A stretch of 64,000 bases of DNA from Gordonia liuliyuniae (GTDB taxonomy: Bacteria > Actinomycetota > Actinomycetes > Mycobacteriales > Mycobacteriaceae). Positions 17,612 through 26,067 of this stretch are shown in pieces. The stretch is taken from assembly GCF_021739025.1 (NCBI RefSeq), contig NZ_JAKKOT010000001.1:124001-188000 (forward strand). The letters are read 5' to 3'. The notes beneath the pieces were generated by a model that saw only the letters and a program-made list of their open reading frames with translations, did not search any database and was not told the origin of the DNA. The stretch's first letter is position 1. Each line of letters begins with the position of its first letter. Made by a program: the position numbers and the translations under genes.

Positions 17612-18052
17612 TCACTCGGCCGCAGCCATTTCGGCGACGGCGTTCACCACATGTGCCGGAATACGCTCCACGGCGACCACCGAGGAGCCGTCCTCGTTCA
17701 GTGCGGCTGCGAGGTTTCTCGCCCAGACGAGCTCGAAGGCCACGATCGCCGCCGCCTGTCCCGCTGGCACATGCTCGAGCAGGTCGGTGACATCGTCATC
17801 ACCGATCAGCCCGGGCGCCGCGAGCGCGGTACCGGCGAGCGCGAACTCGGTGCGGTCCACCTCGTCCACCAGCACCGAACCACTCTCGGCTTTCGTGACG
17901 ACGACCGCATCGAGGAGCCGTATGACACCCGCATCAAGTTGCTCGGCCAACGCGTGGAACACGACTGTCGAGACCCGAGAGGCCCCCAACATGATGACGT
18001 TGATCTCGACCGGACCGAGTCCGCCCGCGCCCGCCAACGATTCGAAACCCAT
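17612..18052 (-). CDS. DUF6325-like protein (DUF1269-related)
   Basis: Protein of 146 residues, without membrane helices, resembling the small DUF6325 group often encoded beside SHOCT proteins. It opens with GPVEINVIMLGASRVSTVVFHALAEQLDAG, a ferredoxin-like start, then VIRLLDAVVVTKAESGSVLVDE. An acidic middle is followed by helical GQAAAIVAFELVWARNLAAAL and IPAHVVNAVAEMAA. The function is unknown; the pairing with a SHOCT protein suggests a membrane-associated or stress-related complex. A GGGGAGACG site supports the ATG at 18052; a 30-codon upstream extension encodes basic sequence unlike the family and was rejected. Confidence 0.75.
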   Translation of the reverse strand: MGFESLAGAGGLGPVEINVIMLGASRVSTVVFHALAEQLDAGVIRLLDAVVVTKAESGSVLVDEVDRTEFALAGTALAAPGLIGDDDVTDLLEHVPAGQAAAIVAFELVWARNLAAALNEDGSSVVAVERIPAHVVNAVAEMAAAE

Positions 18053-18191
18053 GACGTCTCCCCACTTTCGATGAACCTCCGGCCCGCCTCCCATTCGATG
18101 TTCGCACCGGGCGGCCAGTCGCAGTGGCCGCGTCACCCGCATCGGGCGAGACGCCGCAGGAGGTTCGGCAGCGCCGACTCATACTCGATTC

Positions 18192-19295
18192 ATGGCCGAC
18201 ACGCCCGTATCCGACCGCTCGTCTGCGCGGACGGTTCCACGCGGACTCGCGGTCCTTGTGGCGCTGGCTTCGATCACCGTCGTGACCGCCGGGATCAAGG
18301 TCACCGCGGGCATCGTCGGGCCGGTGTTCCTCGCGTTGATTCTGGTCATCGCGGTTCACCCGGCCGGCACGTATCTCCGCAGACACGGCTGGCCGCGTTG
18401 GTTGTCGGCGATCGTCGTCCTCGTCGCCCTATACGGAATACTCGTGGTGATCTTCGGATCGGTCGTCTTCTCGCTGGGCAGGCTCACGACCATCCTCCCC
18501 GACTATGCCGACAAGTTCGACGACCTCGTGGACGACGTCAAACAGTTCCTCCAAGATCACGGTGTCGCCACCGCGTCCGCGGACTCGATCCTCGGGAACA
18601 TCGACTCGCACACGCTCATCTCGGCTGCAGGCTCACTGCTGTCGTCTGCGGTCTCGCTGACGTCGACGCTCATCCTGATCATCTCGGTCGCGCTCTTCCT
18701 GGTCGTCGACTCACTCGGAGTGGACGACCGGACGGCCGTGCTCCGCCACGTGCGGCCGAACATCGCCGAAGCCATGATCGGTTTCACGAACGGAACACGC
18801 CGGTACCTCCTCGTCACCACACTGTTCGGGTTCATCGTCGCTGTCCTCGACGCCGGCGTCCTGTGGGCGATCGGGATCCCGCTGCCGTTGTTGTGGGGAC
18901 TGTTGTCGTTCATCACCAACTACATCCCGAACATCGGCTTCGTCCTCGGCGTCGTCCCGCCTGCTGTCCTCGGGCTCCTCGAAGGCGGCCCCGGGACCAT
19001 GCTCCTGGTCATCGTCGTCTACAGCGCGATCAACGTCGTCCTGCAGTCGTTCGTCCAGCCGAAGTTCGTCGGCGACGCCGTCGGCCTCTCTACGACCATC
19101 ACTTTCCTCTCACTCGTCGTGTGGGGTTGGATCCTCGGCCCGCTCGGCGCGATCCTCGCTGTCCCGCTGACGATCTTCGTCAAATCCCTTCTCGTGGACG
19201 TCGACCCACAGACCCGGTGGATGAACATCTTCATCGCCGATACGGTGTCCGCCACCCCGAGCGGCCCATCGAACGAAGGATCAGCCGATGCTTGA
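18192..19295 (+). CDS. AI-2E family transporter
   Basis: Integral membrane protein of 367 residues of the PerM/AI-2E exporter superfamily. Members act as exporters or ion antiporters; the name does not prove autoinducer-2 transport. Helices lie at ~20-60 and ~70-98, then a soluble amphipathic region (~98-140: LPDYADKFDDLVDDVKQFL), and a C-terminal bundle with the conserved PLPLLWGLLSFITNYIPNIG (~230-249) and VVLQSFVQPKFVGDAVGLST (~281-300). The last eight bases overlap the next gene, so the two are coupled. It is monocistronic upstream, divergent from the DUF6325-like gene across 139 bases. Confidence 0.92.
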   Translation: MADTPVSDRSSARTVPRGLAVLVALASITVVTAGIKVTAGIVGPVFLALILVIAVHPAGTYLRRHGWPRWLSAIVVLVALYGILVVIFGSVVFSLGRLTTILPDYADKFDDLVDDVKQFLQDHGVATASADSILGNIDSHTLISAAGSLLSSAVSLTSTLILIISVALFLVVDSLGVDDRTAVLRHVRPNIAEAMIGFTNGTRRYLLVTTLFGFIVAVLDAGVLWAIGIPLPLLWGLLSFITNYIPNIGFVLGVVPPAVLGLLEGGPGTMLLVIVVYSAINVVLQSFVQPKFVGDAVGLSTTITFLSLVVWGWILGPLGAILAVPLTIFVKSLLVDVDPQTRWMNIFIADTVSATPSGPSNEGSADA

Positions 19296-19887
19296 TGTGA
19301 ACGGATTGGTGGTCGTCGCCGTCGGCGCAGTGCTGTGCTTCTACGGAGTGCGCTCGGCTCACCTGGGCGTCCTTGCAGCCGGGTTCGGGGCCGGTTGGCT
19401 CATCGCGGCCCTGTTCAATCCCTCGACGACGACCCTGATCCTGTTCGGTCTGATCGGCGCTGTGTCGTCGTGGGTCGTCGTGTCCTTGATGTTCAAGTTC
19501 GCCACCTACCTCATCGGCGGGCTGGCTGGTGCTGTGGCCGGAGCCCGCATCGCCGACCTAGTGCAGCCCGGGGACAACTCGTGGTCGGCCAGCGCGATCA
19601 TCGTCGTCGCGGTCGCGATCTCCGCGGCGTTCGCCGCCGACAAGTACCGGGAGCGCGCCCTACTGTGGCTCACGTCGATCGGCGGCGCCGCGATGGTCCT
19701 TCACGGGCTCGGACGAGCCGTGGACGCATTGGATTGGTTGCGGTCGGCAGACTCCACTGCAGGCGAAGTGGCAGGCACTGCGGCATGGGTGGGACTGTCG
19801 CTCGCCGGGTGGATCGTCCAGCGACGGCTGTTCGCGGAGCGCCTCGGCGTCAAGCATCGAATCGGCCGTGCGAACCCAGATTCGTGA
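19288..19887 (+). CDS. TMEM198/DUF4203-like membrane protein
   Basis: Hydrophobic protein of 199 residues with about seven membrane segments. Glycine-rich helices (GVLAAGFGAGWLIAALF, IGGLAGAVAGARIADLV) resemble the TM7S3/TMEM198 fold, but I do not recognise a named family with confidence. Residues ~115-120 (DKYRERAL) form a charged loop. Its ATG lies inside the end of the AI-2E transporter gene (8-base overlap), which argues for a joint membrane role. No catalytic residues can be singled out. Confidence 0.75.
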   Translation: MLDVNGLVVVAVGAVLCFYGVRSAHLGVLAAGFGAGWLIAALFNPSTTTLILFGLIGAVSSWVVVSLMFKFATYLIGGLAGAVAGARIADLVQPGDNSWSASAIIVVAVAISAAFAADKYRERALLWLTSIGGAAMVLHGLGRAVDALDWLRSADSTAGEVAGTAAWVGLSLAGWIVQRRLFAERLGVKHRIGRANPDS

Positions 19888-19977
19888 CATGCGCTCCGCC
19901 GTGGCGGGGTCGGACGAATTCCCGTGTAACGCTCCCCCGTTCTGCGGCGATGCGCCGGGATCAGTACCGTAGTCGCC

Positions 19978-20634
19978 ATGGCAGACATCATGATCATCGG
20001 TGGACACGGCAAGATCGCACTGCTTCTCGCCCCTCTGCTGAATGCGCGCGGCGACGCCGTGACCTCGGTCATCCGTAATCCCGAGCACGCCGACGACATC
20101 CGTGCCGCGGGCGCCACTCCGCTGGTCCTGGACGTGGAGAGCGCCACCCGCGAGCAGCTCGCCGCTGCACTCGACGGATTCGACGCGGTCGTCTGGAGTG
20201 CGGGTGCGGGCGGTGGCAACCCCGATCGCACGTACGCGGTCGACCGCGACGCGGCGATCCGCACCATGGAGGCTGCGGGCGATGCCAACGTCGCCCGATT
20301 CGTCATGGTCTCGTACCTGGGCGCGCGGCCCGACCACGGTGTGCCCAGCGACAATTCGTTCTTCGCATACGCCGAGGCGAAGGCCGCGGCCGACACCGCA
20401 CTGCGTGAGACCAACCTTGGCTGGACCGTCCTCATGCCCGGCGCACTGACGATGGACGAACCGTCGGGCACCATCGACCCGGCCGCGATTCGAGCGGCGA
20501 ACCTGCCCGGAACCTCGCGCGCCAACGTCGCACTGGTCGCAGCCGCCGCACTGGCGACCCCGGAATCGATCCACCAGAACATCTCGTTCACCGACGGCAG
20601 CGTCCCGATCGAGGTCGCGCTCGGCGCACTCTGA
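19978..20634 (+). CDS. NAD(P)H-binding atypical SDR (YwnB-like)
   Basis: Cytoplasmic protein of 218 residues with the NAD(P)-binding pattern IIGGHGKIALLLAPLLNARG at 4-23, a variant of GxxGxxG. The acceptor segment is VTSVIRNPEHADDIRA, then DAVVWSAGAG at ~74-83. It has YAEAKAAADTAL (Y128, K132) as the SDR-like tyrosine-lysine pair. Length and pattern fit the PF13460 group of atypical SDRs, many of which bind NADPH without a known reaction. TACCGT ends seven bases before the ATG with no clear ribosome site, so the message may be leaderless. The substrate is unknown. Confidence 0.85.
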   Translation: MADIMIIGGHGKIALLLAPLLNARGDAVTSVIRNPEHADDIRAAGATPLVLDVESATREQLAAALDGFDAVVWSAGAGGGNPDRTYAVDRDAAIRTMEAAGDANVARFVMVSYLGARPDHGVPSDNSFFAYAEAKAAADTALRETNLGWTVLMPGALTMDEPSGTIDPAAIRAANLPGTSRANVALVAAAALATPESIHQNISFTDGSVPIEVALGAL

Positions 20635-20686
20635 CAACGTTGGCACTCGGCCACGAACCCGTCACTCACGCAGAGGGAGAGCGCAC

Positions 20687-21604
20687 ATGCAGGTCGGCGT
20701 CGTCTGGACCATCAACGCGAAGAGCTTGTCGATCGACAACGCGGTCGCGAACGCGAACGAACTGTGCGAGGAGGGATTCCGCCGCGTTTGGACCACACAG
20801 ATGCCGAACGAGCCGGACGCTCTCACTGTGATCGGCGTCGTCGGGCGCGAGGTCCCCGACATCGAATTCGGCACCAGCGTCCTGCCGATCCAGTCCCAGC
20901 ACCCGATGAAGCTCGCACAGCAGGCGGCAACGGTGAACCAGATCCTCGGAGGGCGCCTGACCCTGGGTCTCGGACTCAGTCACAAGGTCGTCACCGAAGG
21001 CATGTGGGGCGTGCCCTACGGTAAGCCGGTCCAGCGCACCGAAGAATATCTCGACGGTCTCCTCCCCCTCCTCAACGGCGAGAAGGCCAGCGCGGCAGGT
21101 GAACTCGTCACGACGCGCGGATCGCTCACCTTGCAGGCCCCCGCCCCGTCGGTCTACTTCGCCGCGCTCGGCCCCAAGATGCTGAACGTCGCAGGACGTC
21201 GAACCTCCGGCACGGTCACCTGGATGACCGGCCCGAAGACACTGCGCGACCACGTCATCCCCACGTTGCGTCAGGCCGCCGCCGACGCCGGGCGACCCGA
21301 CGGCGCCGTCCGTACCGTCGCGATGCTCCCCGTCTGTGTGACCGACGACGTCGACGCCGCCCGAGCCGAGGCCGGGCGCCAGTTCGCGATGTACGACGGG
21401 CTGCCGTCGTACAAGGCGATGCTCGACCGTGAAGGCTTCACCGGTCCGGCCGACGCCGCGATCGTCGGCGACGAGGCCACCGTCGCCGATCGCCTCGCCG
21501 AACTCGCGGCTTTCGGCGTCGACGAGTACGTCGGAATCTTGTTCGACCGCGATCCGGAGGTCCGCGCCCGCACCCGGGCCCTCCTGCGCACACTGGACGA
21601 GTAG
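20687..21604 (+). CDS. LLM class F420-dependent oxidoreductase
   Basis: TIM-barrel flavin/F420 oxidoreductase of the luciferase-like monooxygenase superfamily, 305 residues. Recognisable elements are GFRRVWTTQMPNEPDAL (~29-45), IEFGTSVLPIQSQHPMKLAQQA (~60-81), LGGRLTLGLGLSH (~88-100) and VYFAALGPKMLNVAGRRTSG (~157-176). The last is typical of the actinobacterial F420 subgroup (TIGR03564-like). A GAGGGAGAG site precedes the ATG. The substrate cannot be read from sequence. The rhodanese gene follows after 25 bases on the same strand, so the two probably share a transcript. Confidence 0.88.
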   Translation: MQVGVVWTINAKSLSIDNAVANANELCEEGFRRVWTTQMPNEPDALTVIGVVGREVPDIEFGTSVLPIQSQHPMKLAQQAATVNQILGGRLTLGLGLSHKVVTEGMWGVPYGKPVQRTEEYLDGLLPLLNGEKASAAGELVTTRGSLTLQAPAPSVYFAALGPKMLNVAGRRTSGTVTWMTGPKTLRDHVIPTLRQAAADAGRPDGAVRTVAMLPVCVTDDVDAARAEAGRQFAMYDGLPSYKAMLDREGFTGPADAAIVGDEATVADRLAELAAFGVDEYVGILFDRDPEVRARTRALLRTLDE

Positions 21605-21629
21605 CCACCGCCACACGCCGAGGAGAACC

Positions 21630-22451
21630 ATGTCGAACACACTCATCACCGTCGACGAACTCGCGGAGGCGATGCTCTCGTCTCGGCCGCCCGCGGTTCT
21701 CGACGTGCGCTGGCAGCTCGGACGCGACGACGGTGCGCAACAGTATCGGGAAGGCCATCTGCCCGGGTCGGTGTACGTCGATCTCGACACCGAGTTGGCG
21801 GCACCGGGCAGCCCCGAGCGCGGCCGCCATCCGCTGCCGGACGTCGCCGACCTGCAGGCGGCCGCGCGGCGCTGGGGTGTGGACGCGTTGGCCCCGGTCG
21901 TCGTCTACGACGACAACGGCGGCATGTCGGCGGCTCGCGCGTGGTGGCTGCTCCGGTGGGGCGGGGTCGCGGACGTGAAGATCCTCGACGGCGGGCTCGA
22001 CGCCTGGCGCGAGGCCGGAATGCGATTGTCGAAGGGCGACGCGAAGCCACGCACGGGCACCGTCGTGCTGACCGGAGGAGGTCTGCCCGCGGTCGACATC
22101 GACGACGTCACCGGCACCGATGCGCTCCTGCTGGACGCCCGCGCCGCCGAACGCTTCCGCGGCGACGTGGAGCCCATCGACCCGCGTCCCGGCCATATTC
22201 CGGGCGCGACCAATGCCCCGACGGCCGACAACCTGGTGGACGGGAGGTTCCGCACCGCGGACGAACTCCGTTCCCGCTTCACCGATCTCGGCGTCGACGG
22301 GCACCGCGACGTGATCGTCTACTGCGGGTCGGGCGTCACCGCTGCGCACCAGATCGCCGCGCTGGAGCACGCTGGTTTCCGCGCAGCGCTGTACCCCGGC
22401 TCGTATTCACAGTGGTCGTCGGACCCCGAGCGTGATGTCGAGGTCGGCTGA
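21630..22451 (+). CDS. Sulfurtransferase (thiosulfate/3-mercaptopyruvate type)
   Basis: Two-domain rhodanese of 273 residues. The N-terminal inactive domain has VLDVRWQLGRDDG and HLPGSVYVDLD (~44-54); the C-terminal domain has LLDARAAERFRG (~164-175), GHIPGATNAP, and the active-site loop VIVYCGSGVTA with Cys at ~232. The CGSGVTA form is usual in actinobacterial thiosulfate or mercaptopyruvate sulfurtransferases. It moves sulfane sulfur to cyanide or thiol acceptors in the cytoplasm. ATG 21630 follows GAGGAGAACC; longer readings to 21429 run inside the LLM gene. It is convergent with the DUF4334-like gene, only four bases apart. Confidence 0.92.
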   Translation: MSNTLITVDELAEAMLSSRPPAVLDVRWQLGRDDGAQQYREGHLPGSVYVDLDTELAAPGSPERGRHPLPDVADLQAAARRWGVDALAPVVVYDDNGGMSAARAWWLLRWGGVADVKILDGGLDAWREAGMRLSKGDAKPRTGTVVLTGGGLPAVDIDDVTGTDALLLDARAAERFRGDVEPIDPRPGHIPGATNAPTADNLVDGRFRTADELRSRFTDLGVDGHRDVIVYCGSGVTAAHQIAALEHAGFRAALYPGSYSQWSSDPERDVEVG

Positions 22452-22455
22452 GAGG

Positions 22456-22980
22456 TCAGTCGCGCTCTAGCAGGAAGAAGTAGGGTCGCGGGGAATTCCG
22501 CAGGTCCATCGCGCCCAGGAGAGTGTCGTCGTCCAGCCTCCGGAAGTGGTCGATGATGGCGAGCTGGTCGTAGACCATCGCGGCACTGACCTTGCCCCGG
22601 TATTCGACGTTGCGGAGGCGGGCGCGATGCCTGCGCGTGCGCACTGCCTTGAACGCGGTGGTGATGCCCGGGATCTTCGGCCGCGGCATGCGGGTGCCGA
22701 GCGTGTTGAGCAGGTTCATCGGAACCGAACCGGGGTTCACCGGGTACAGGTCGCCCGGCTCACCGAACATCAGCGGGTGCACCTGATCGGCGCTGTCGAA
22801 CCGCTTGCCGTACCAGCCCGAGACGGCGAGCAGGCCGTCCAGCGGATGGCCGGTCGGAACTTCGGAACCGTGCCACTGACCAAGGATCTCGTCGATGGTG
22901 ACGGACGGCAGCGAATCGTAGAGTTCGCATGCCGCGTCGGACGAGAGGCCCGCCTGGAGTTCGAGAACGGTGAGAGTCAT
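22456..22980 (-). CDS. DUF4334/GXWXG domain protein
   Basis: Protein of 174 residues. The N-terminal GXWXG-like part has VTIDEILGQWHGSEVPTGHP (~27-46) and LLAVSGWYGKRFDSADQVHP (~50-69). The C-terminal DUF4334 part has LRNVEYRGKVSAAMVYDQLA followed by IDHFRRLDDDTLLGAMD (~118-155) and PRPYFFLLER. This lipocalin-like two-domain pattern is common in mycobacteria and has no proven reaction; hydrophobic ligand binding is likely from fold. The ATG overlaps the stop of the MpaB-like oxygenase gene (ATGA), so the two are co-translated. Confidence 0.85.
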   Translation of the reverse strand: MTLTVLELQAGLSSDAACELYDSLPSVTIDEILGQWHGSEVPTGHPLDGLLAVSGWYGKRFDSADQVHPLMFGEPGDLYPVNPGSVPMNLLNTLGTRMPRPKIPGITTAFKAVRTRRHRARLRNVEYRGKVSAAMVYDQLAIIDHFRRLDDDTLLGAMDLRNSPRPYFFLLERD

Positions 22981-23867
22981 CGTGCGCCGACCTTCCGTTC
23001 GGTGGGGTACGAATCCAGGTGCTTGACGGGACAACCGCTGGGGAACGTGCCCATCGCCTCGACCCGATAGCCGTCCGGGTACGACTTGACGCGGTGGCTG
23101 TCCGACGCGCCCTTCGGCTTGCGCCGCGGAGGCAGCATCCGAACGAACGCGGCCCGCGCGCGCATCGCGCGACGGCTGGCGGCGACGACCGGTCGGGGAG
23201 GCTTCGCATACTGGAAGGCGTCGAGCAACCGGTCGTCCATCAGTGCGCGCGAGAACACGCGCACGGCAGGCCGCGACGGCTTCGGATAGAACGTCGCCAT
23301 CAGGCCCAACGTCATGTCGGCGACGTGGCGTCCACCCTCGTCGTACGCGAAGTGCGCAGCCTCGTAGTCGTCGAGGAGCGTCACGAACCCGTCGTACGTC
23401 TCGGGAACGTCTTTGATGTTCATGTGCCGCGCGAGTTCGCGGTAGTAGTTGGTGGACGCGACGACCTCGTCGTAAGTGAACTTCCGCCACCCGTAGTCGT
23501 CGACCCACCGTTTCGGAACGACGACGAAGGTCGCGAGGACGTACAGCATGTCGTCGTTCGTGATGTCGTACGCGCGATGCATCTGGTTGATGCGACGCAG
23601 CGCCGCCTTCGCATCCGGCGTCGAGAAGCCCTGTTGCAGGGGGATCTCCAGCAGGATCGCCGTGTCGTCGTATCGCTTCTGCGTGTCGTCGAAGCCGCCG
23701 GTGTCGGCGAGGAGTCGTCCGATGCTCGGGACTGCGTACGTGCGGAACAGCGCGAAGCTCAGCGACTGGTTCATGTCCCACGGAAAGTCGAACAGCGACA
23801 TGTTCCGGTAGATCTCCATGAAGTCACGGTGTGGGTCCAGTCCCGCATTGCGGTCGGGGTCGAACAT
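22977..23867 (-). CDS. Oxygenase MpaB family protein (DUF2236)
   Basis: Protein of 296 residues of the MpaB/DUF2236 family, which includes haem-dependent oxygenases such as the latex-clearing protein Lcp. The family core is visible: DFPWDMNQSLSFALFRTYAVP (~28-48), INQMHRAYDITNDDMLYVLATFVV (~93-116), YGWRKFTYDEVVASTNYYRELA (~124-145) and YEAAHFAYDEGGRHVADMTLG (~171-191). It has no Tat or Sec signal and is shorter than Lcp, so it is probably cytoplasmic with an unknown substrate. It is co-translated with the DUF4334-like gene and divergent from a TetR gene; the palindrome at 23914-23929 lies between. Confidence 0.87.
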   Translation of the reverse strand: MFDPDRNAGLDPHRDFMEIYRNMSLFDFPWDMNQSLSFALFRTYAVPSIGRLLADTGGFDDTQKRYDDTAILLEIPLQQGFSTPDAKAALRRINQMHRAYDITNDDMLYVLATFVVVPKRWVDDYGWRKFTYDEVVASTNYYRELARHMNIKDVPETYDGFVTLLDDYEAAHFAYDEGGRHVADMTLGLMATFYPKPSRPAVRVFSRALMDDRLLDAFQYAKPPRPVVAASRRAMRARAAFVRMLPPRRKPKGASDSHRVKSYPDGYRVEAMGTFPSGCPVKHLDSYPTERKVGAR

Positions 23868-23913
23868 GTCCGGGCCGTCCTTTCAGTGCGCCTGTGCAAC
23901 GCCTCTCCTTTAG

Positions 23914-23929
23914 CATAAGTGGGCTTATG
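23914..23929. promoter_or_regulatory. Candidate TetR operator (CATAAG-TGGG-CTTATG)
   Basis: Perfect 6-bp inverted repeat with a 4-base spacer, AT-rich in GC-rich DNA, in the 109-base gap between the divergent MpaB-like and TetR genes. It lies 47 bases upstream of each start codon. Position and symmetry suit a TetR dimer controlling both genes; binding is not shown. Confidence 0.6.
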
Positions 23930-23976
23930 TAGATCGGCAAGGGGTTCGAGCAACACCACGTGACAGAATCTCCCCC

Positions 23977-24546
23977 ATGGAATCCGACGCCGACCCCGAC
24001 AAGCTTCGCCGCCGCTTCCTCCGCGCGGGCATGACGGTGCTGGCCCGTGACGGCTACTCCGGGTTCAAACAGGCTGCGGTCTGCACCGAGGCCGGCGTCA
24101 CGACCGGCGCCTTCTACCACTCGTTCCGGAACTGGAAGTCCTTCGAGTCGGCCCTCATCGCGCACTGGCGCCTGGAGGCGACAGACCTCCTCGTCGAGTC
24201 CGCACGCAACGTCACCGACCCGCACGACCGGATCGATGCACTCATGCAGATCGCCCTGAACCTTCCGCACGACACCGAGCGCGCCATCCGCAGTTGGGCG
24301 GCCGTCGACTCCGCCGTCCATGCGGCCCTCACCGAGGTCGAGACCGCGCGACGCGACGCGATCGCGGAGATGGGCGTCGAACTGTTCGGCCGGGAACTCG
24401 CCGAACGCCTGGCGGCCACCTCGATGCTGCTGCTGACCGGTTTCGAGAACTCGGCGAACCCGTCAATCGACGATTTCGCGTGGGCCATGCGCACCACGAC
24501 GGCGACTGCGCTCGCCCTTCTCGACGAGCGTCAGGCGTCGGAGTAG
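23977..24546 (+). CDS. TetR family transcriptional regulator
   Basis: Repressor of 189 residues with an N-terminal TetR HTH (~8-55: RRRFLRAGMTVLARDGYSGF, AVCTEAGVTTGAFYHSF, NWKSFESALIAHW). The helical ligand-binding domain (~60-185) resembles the mycobacterial group with DAIAEMGVELFG. It is divergent from the MpaB-DUF4334 pair and probably represses that pair and itself through the palindrome at 23914-23929. Its last 16 bases overlap the end of the convergent SDR gene. GACAGAAT lies just before the ATG, with no Shine-Dalgarno, suggesting leaderless expression. Confidence 0.9.
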   Translation: MESDADPDKLRRRFLRAGMTVLARDGYSGFKQAAVCTEAGVTTGAFYHSFRNWKSFESALIAHWRLEATDLLVESARNVTDPHDRIDALMQIALNLPHDTERAIRSWAAVDSAVHAALTEVETARRDAIAEMGVELFGRELAERLAATSMLLLTGFENSANPSIDDFAWAMRTTTATALALLDERQASE

Positions 24547-25400
24547 TCGGCGACCCGGCCTCGCTTCGGCGCCTGATACATGGTCCACGCCATCCGTGGG
24601 ATCAGCCGTCCGGGCAGCCGTGCCGGCCAGTCGTCCGGTCGTAGGAGCGCTTCGGTGCCGCCGTCGACGGTGACGACGCTGCCGACCATGAAGTCGGCGG
24701 CAGGCGACAGCATCGTCATCACCCATTCGCCGAGTTGCTCGGGCGTGCCGAATTCGCGGATCGGCACCGGGAACGACCGCACCTGCGACGACGTTGAACT
24801 AGCCAACTGCCCTTGAAGCAGCGGAGTCATCACCGGGCCGGGCGCGATCACGTTCATCCGAATTCCGGCGCCCGCCCACTCATCGGCCACCGCACGCCTA
24901 CGAACCCATCGCGCCACGGCGATCTTCGACGCCGCATACGACGCCGGGCCGGCGAGTGGCCCGCGGCGACGCAGGATTCGGGCCGCACCCTCGGTGTCGC
25001 CGCCGACGAGGCGCCGGATGGCACCACGCGGCACCAATGGCGTCGACGTCGTCGAATTCGATCCGAAGACAACGACTTTCGCGTTACCCGCGGCGGCGAG
25101 GCGAGGTCGCAGCGCGGTGACGAATTCCGTGACACCGAGGACATTGACCTCGACGATCGCTCGCTCACGGCCACGCTTGGGCCCCACGCCCGCAGCGAGG
25201 ACGACGCCGTCGAGCGGCCCGTCGACACGCGCGAGCACCTGACCGGCTGCATCGGCGCGGCCGGCGCTCGTCGAGAGATCGGCTGTCACGTCAGTGTCGG
25301 CAAGATCGACGCCGATCACCGTCTGTCCACTGTCGACCAATCGCTGCGCCACGGCCGCTCCCATGCCGGACGCAGCACCGGTCACCACATACGTTCCCAT
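24531..25400 (-). CDS. SDR family oxidoreductase
   Basis: Classical short-chain dehydrogenase of 289 residues. Cofactor motif TGAASGMGAAVAQRL (7-21), acidic residue GVDLAD at ~35 favouring NAD(H), LAAGVG (~69), and catalytic S-Y-K in FGSNSTTSTP (~112) and SYAASKIAVARWV (Y~154, K~158). After this comes IAPGPVMTPLLQGQLAS, then MVGSVVTVDGGTEALLRPDDW. The segment between the Ser and Tyr is extended by ~25 residues (GGDTEGAARILRRRGPLAG), as in hydroxysteroid dehydrogenase-like actinobacterial SDRs. GAGGG precedes the ATG. A palindrome of KstR type lies directly upstream. The TetR gene upstream is on the same strand, 19 bases away. Confidence 0.9.
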   Translation of the reverse strand: MGTYVVTGAASGMGAAVAQRLVDSGQTVIGVDLADTDVTADLSTSAGRADAAGQVLARVDGPLDGVVLAAGVGPKRGRERAIVEVNVLGVTEFVTALRPRLAAAGNAKVVVFGSNSTTSTPLVPRGAIRRLVGGDTEGAARILRRRGPLAGPASYAASKIAVARWVRRRAVADEWAGAGIRMNVIAPGPVMTPLLQGQLASSTSSQVRSFPVPIREFGTPEQLGEWVMTMLSPAADFMVGSVVTVDGGTEALLRPDDWPARLPGRLIPRMAWTMYQAPKRGRVADYSDA

Positions 25401-25408
25401 CCCTCAAC

Positions 25409-25422
25409 TAGAACATGTTTCA
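25409..25422. promoter_or_regulatory. KstR-like palindromic motif upstream of the SDR gene
   Basis: Sequence TAGAACATGTTTCA fits the pattern TnnAACnnGTTnnA that I recall for the steroid-catabolism repressor KstR. It lies 9-22 bases upstream of the SDR start codon, overlapping the stop codon of the preceding TetR gene. One copy was noticed in the window; a match of six fixed bases could arise by chance. Confidence 0.4.
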
Positions 25423-26067
25423 GCTTTCCGTGGGGGCAGTCAGCGCCGGAAACCAGATATCGGCCAAGATTTCCGCGGCCGAGTCGAGGTCGAACTCGAT
25501 CGTGCCCTGCACGTGCGCGCGCGTGAAATAGCGTTCTAGTTGTGCCACAAGGAGTTCCACCCGAAATCTCGCCTCCCCACGACGCCCTGCTGGCCACCGC
25601 GCGAGATACTCCGGCATCGAATCGGTGAGGGCGATGATCGATTCCCTGCCGACCTTTCGGAAGCTGGGCTCGACGGCGAGCGCCTCATCCCATGTGGGCA
25701 GGATGTCCCGGTTGCGGACGAACCAGTCGAGCGCCCGCCGGACCCACGCCGTGAACTCGTCCCGTCGACCGCCGCTCAGCACATCGTCGAGGTCGCCGTA
25801 GACGGCTCGCGCCCGCTGCTGCATGGTCTCGGCCCCGACCCGCGCCAGCACGTCGCTCTTGTTCGCGAAATGCAGATAGAACGTCGCCCGACTACATCCC
25901 ACCTCTCGCGTGATGTCGTCGACGGTGACTGTGGCGTAACCGTTTTCGATGAACAATCGCTTCGCCGACGCGAGCAGGGCCGCACGGGTCCGAGCCTTCT
26001 GCTGATCACGCAGTGTGCCCTTGTCCCGAGCGCGCGGCTCAGTCTCCCCAGGGTCGTCGTCGAGCAT
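25420..26067 (-). CDS. TetR family transcriptional regulator
   Basis: Regulator of 215 residues. The TetR HTH is at ~20-70 (RTRAALLASAKRLFIENGYA, VTVDDITREVGCSRATFYLHF, NKSDVLARVG). The C-terminal domain is longer than in the neighbouring TetR and includes WVRRALDWFVRNRDILPTWDEAL and LTDSMPEYLARW, as in regulators of lipid metabolism. The ATG at 26067 is preferred; an in-frame reading to 26277 would add 70 basic residues unlike the family. The SDR gene follows 19 bases downstream, so the pair is an operon in which this protein may control itself and the SDR. Confidence 0.88.
   Translation of the reverse strand: MLDDDPGETEPRARDKGTLRDQQKARTRAALLASAKRLFIENGYATVTVDDITREVGCSRATFYLHFANKSDVLARVGAETMQQRARAVYGDLDDVLSGGRRDEFTAWVRRALDWFVRNRDILPTWDEALAVEPSFRKVGRESIIALTDSMPEYLARWPAGRRGEARFRVELLVAQLERYFTRAHVQGTIEFDLDSAAEILADIWFPALTAPTES

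Noticed and set aside
22977-23867. MpaB-like protein as a latex-clearing rubber oxygenase
   Set aside because: It belongs to the same superfamily but is shorter and lacks a Tat/Sec signal needed for an extracellular rubber-cleaving enzyme.
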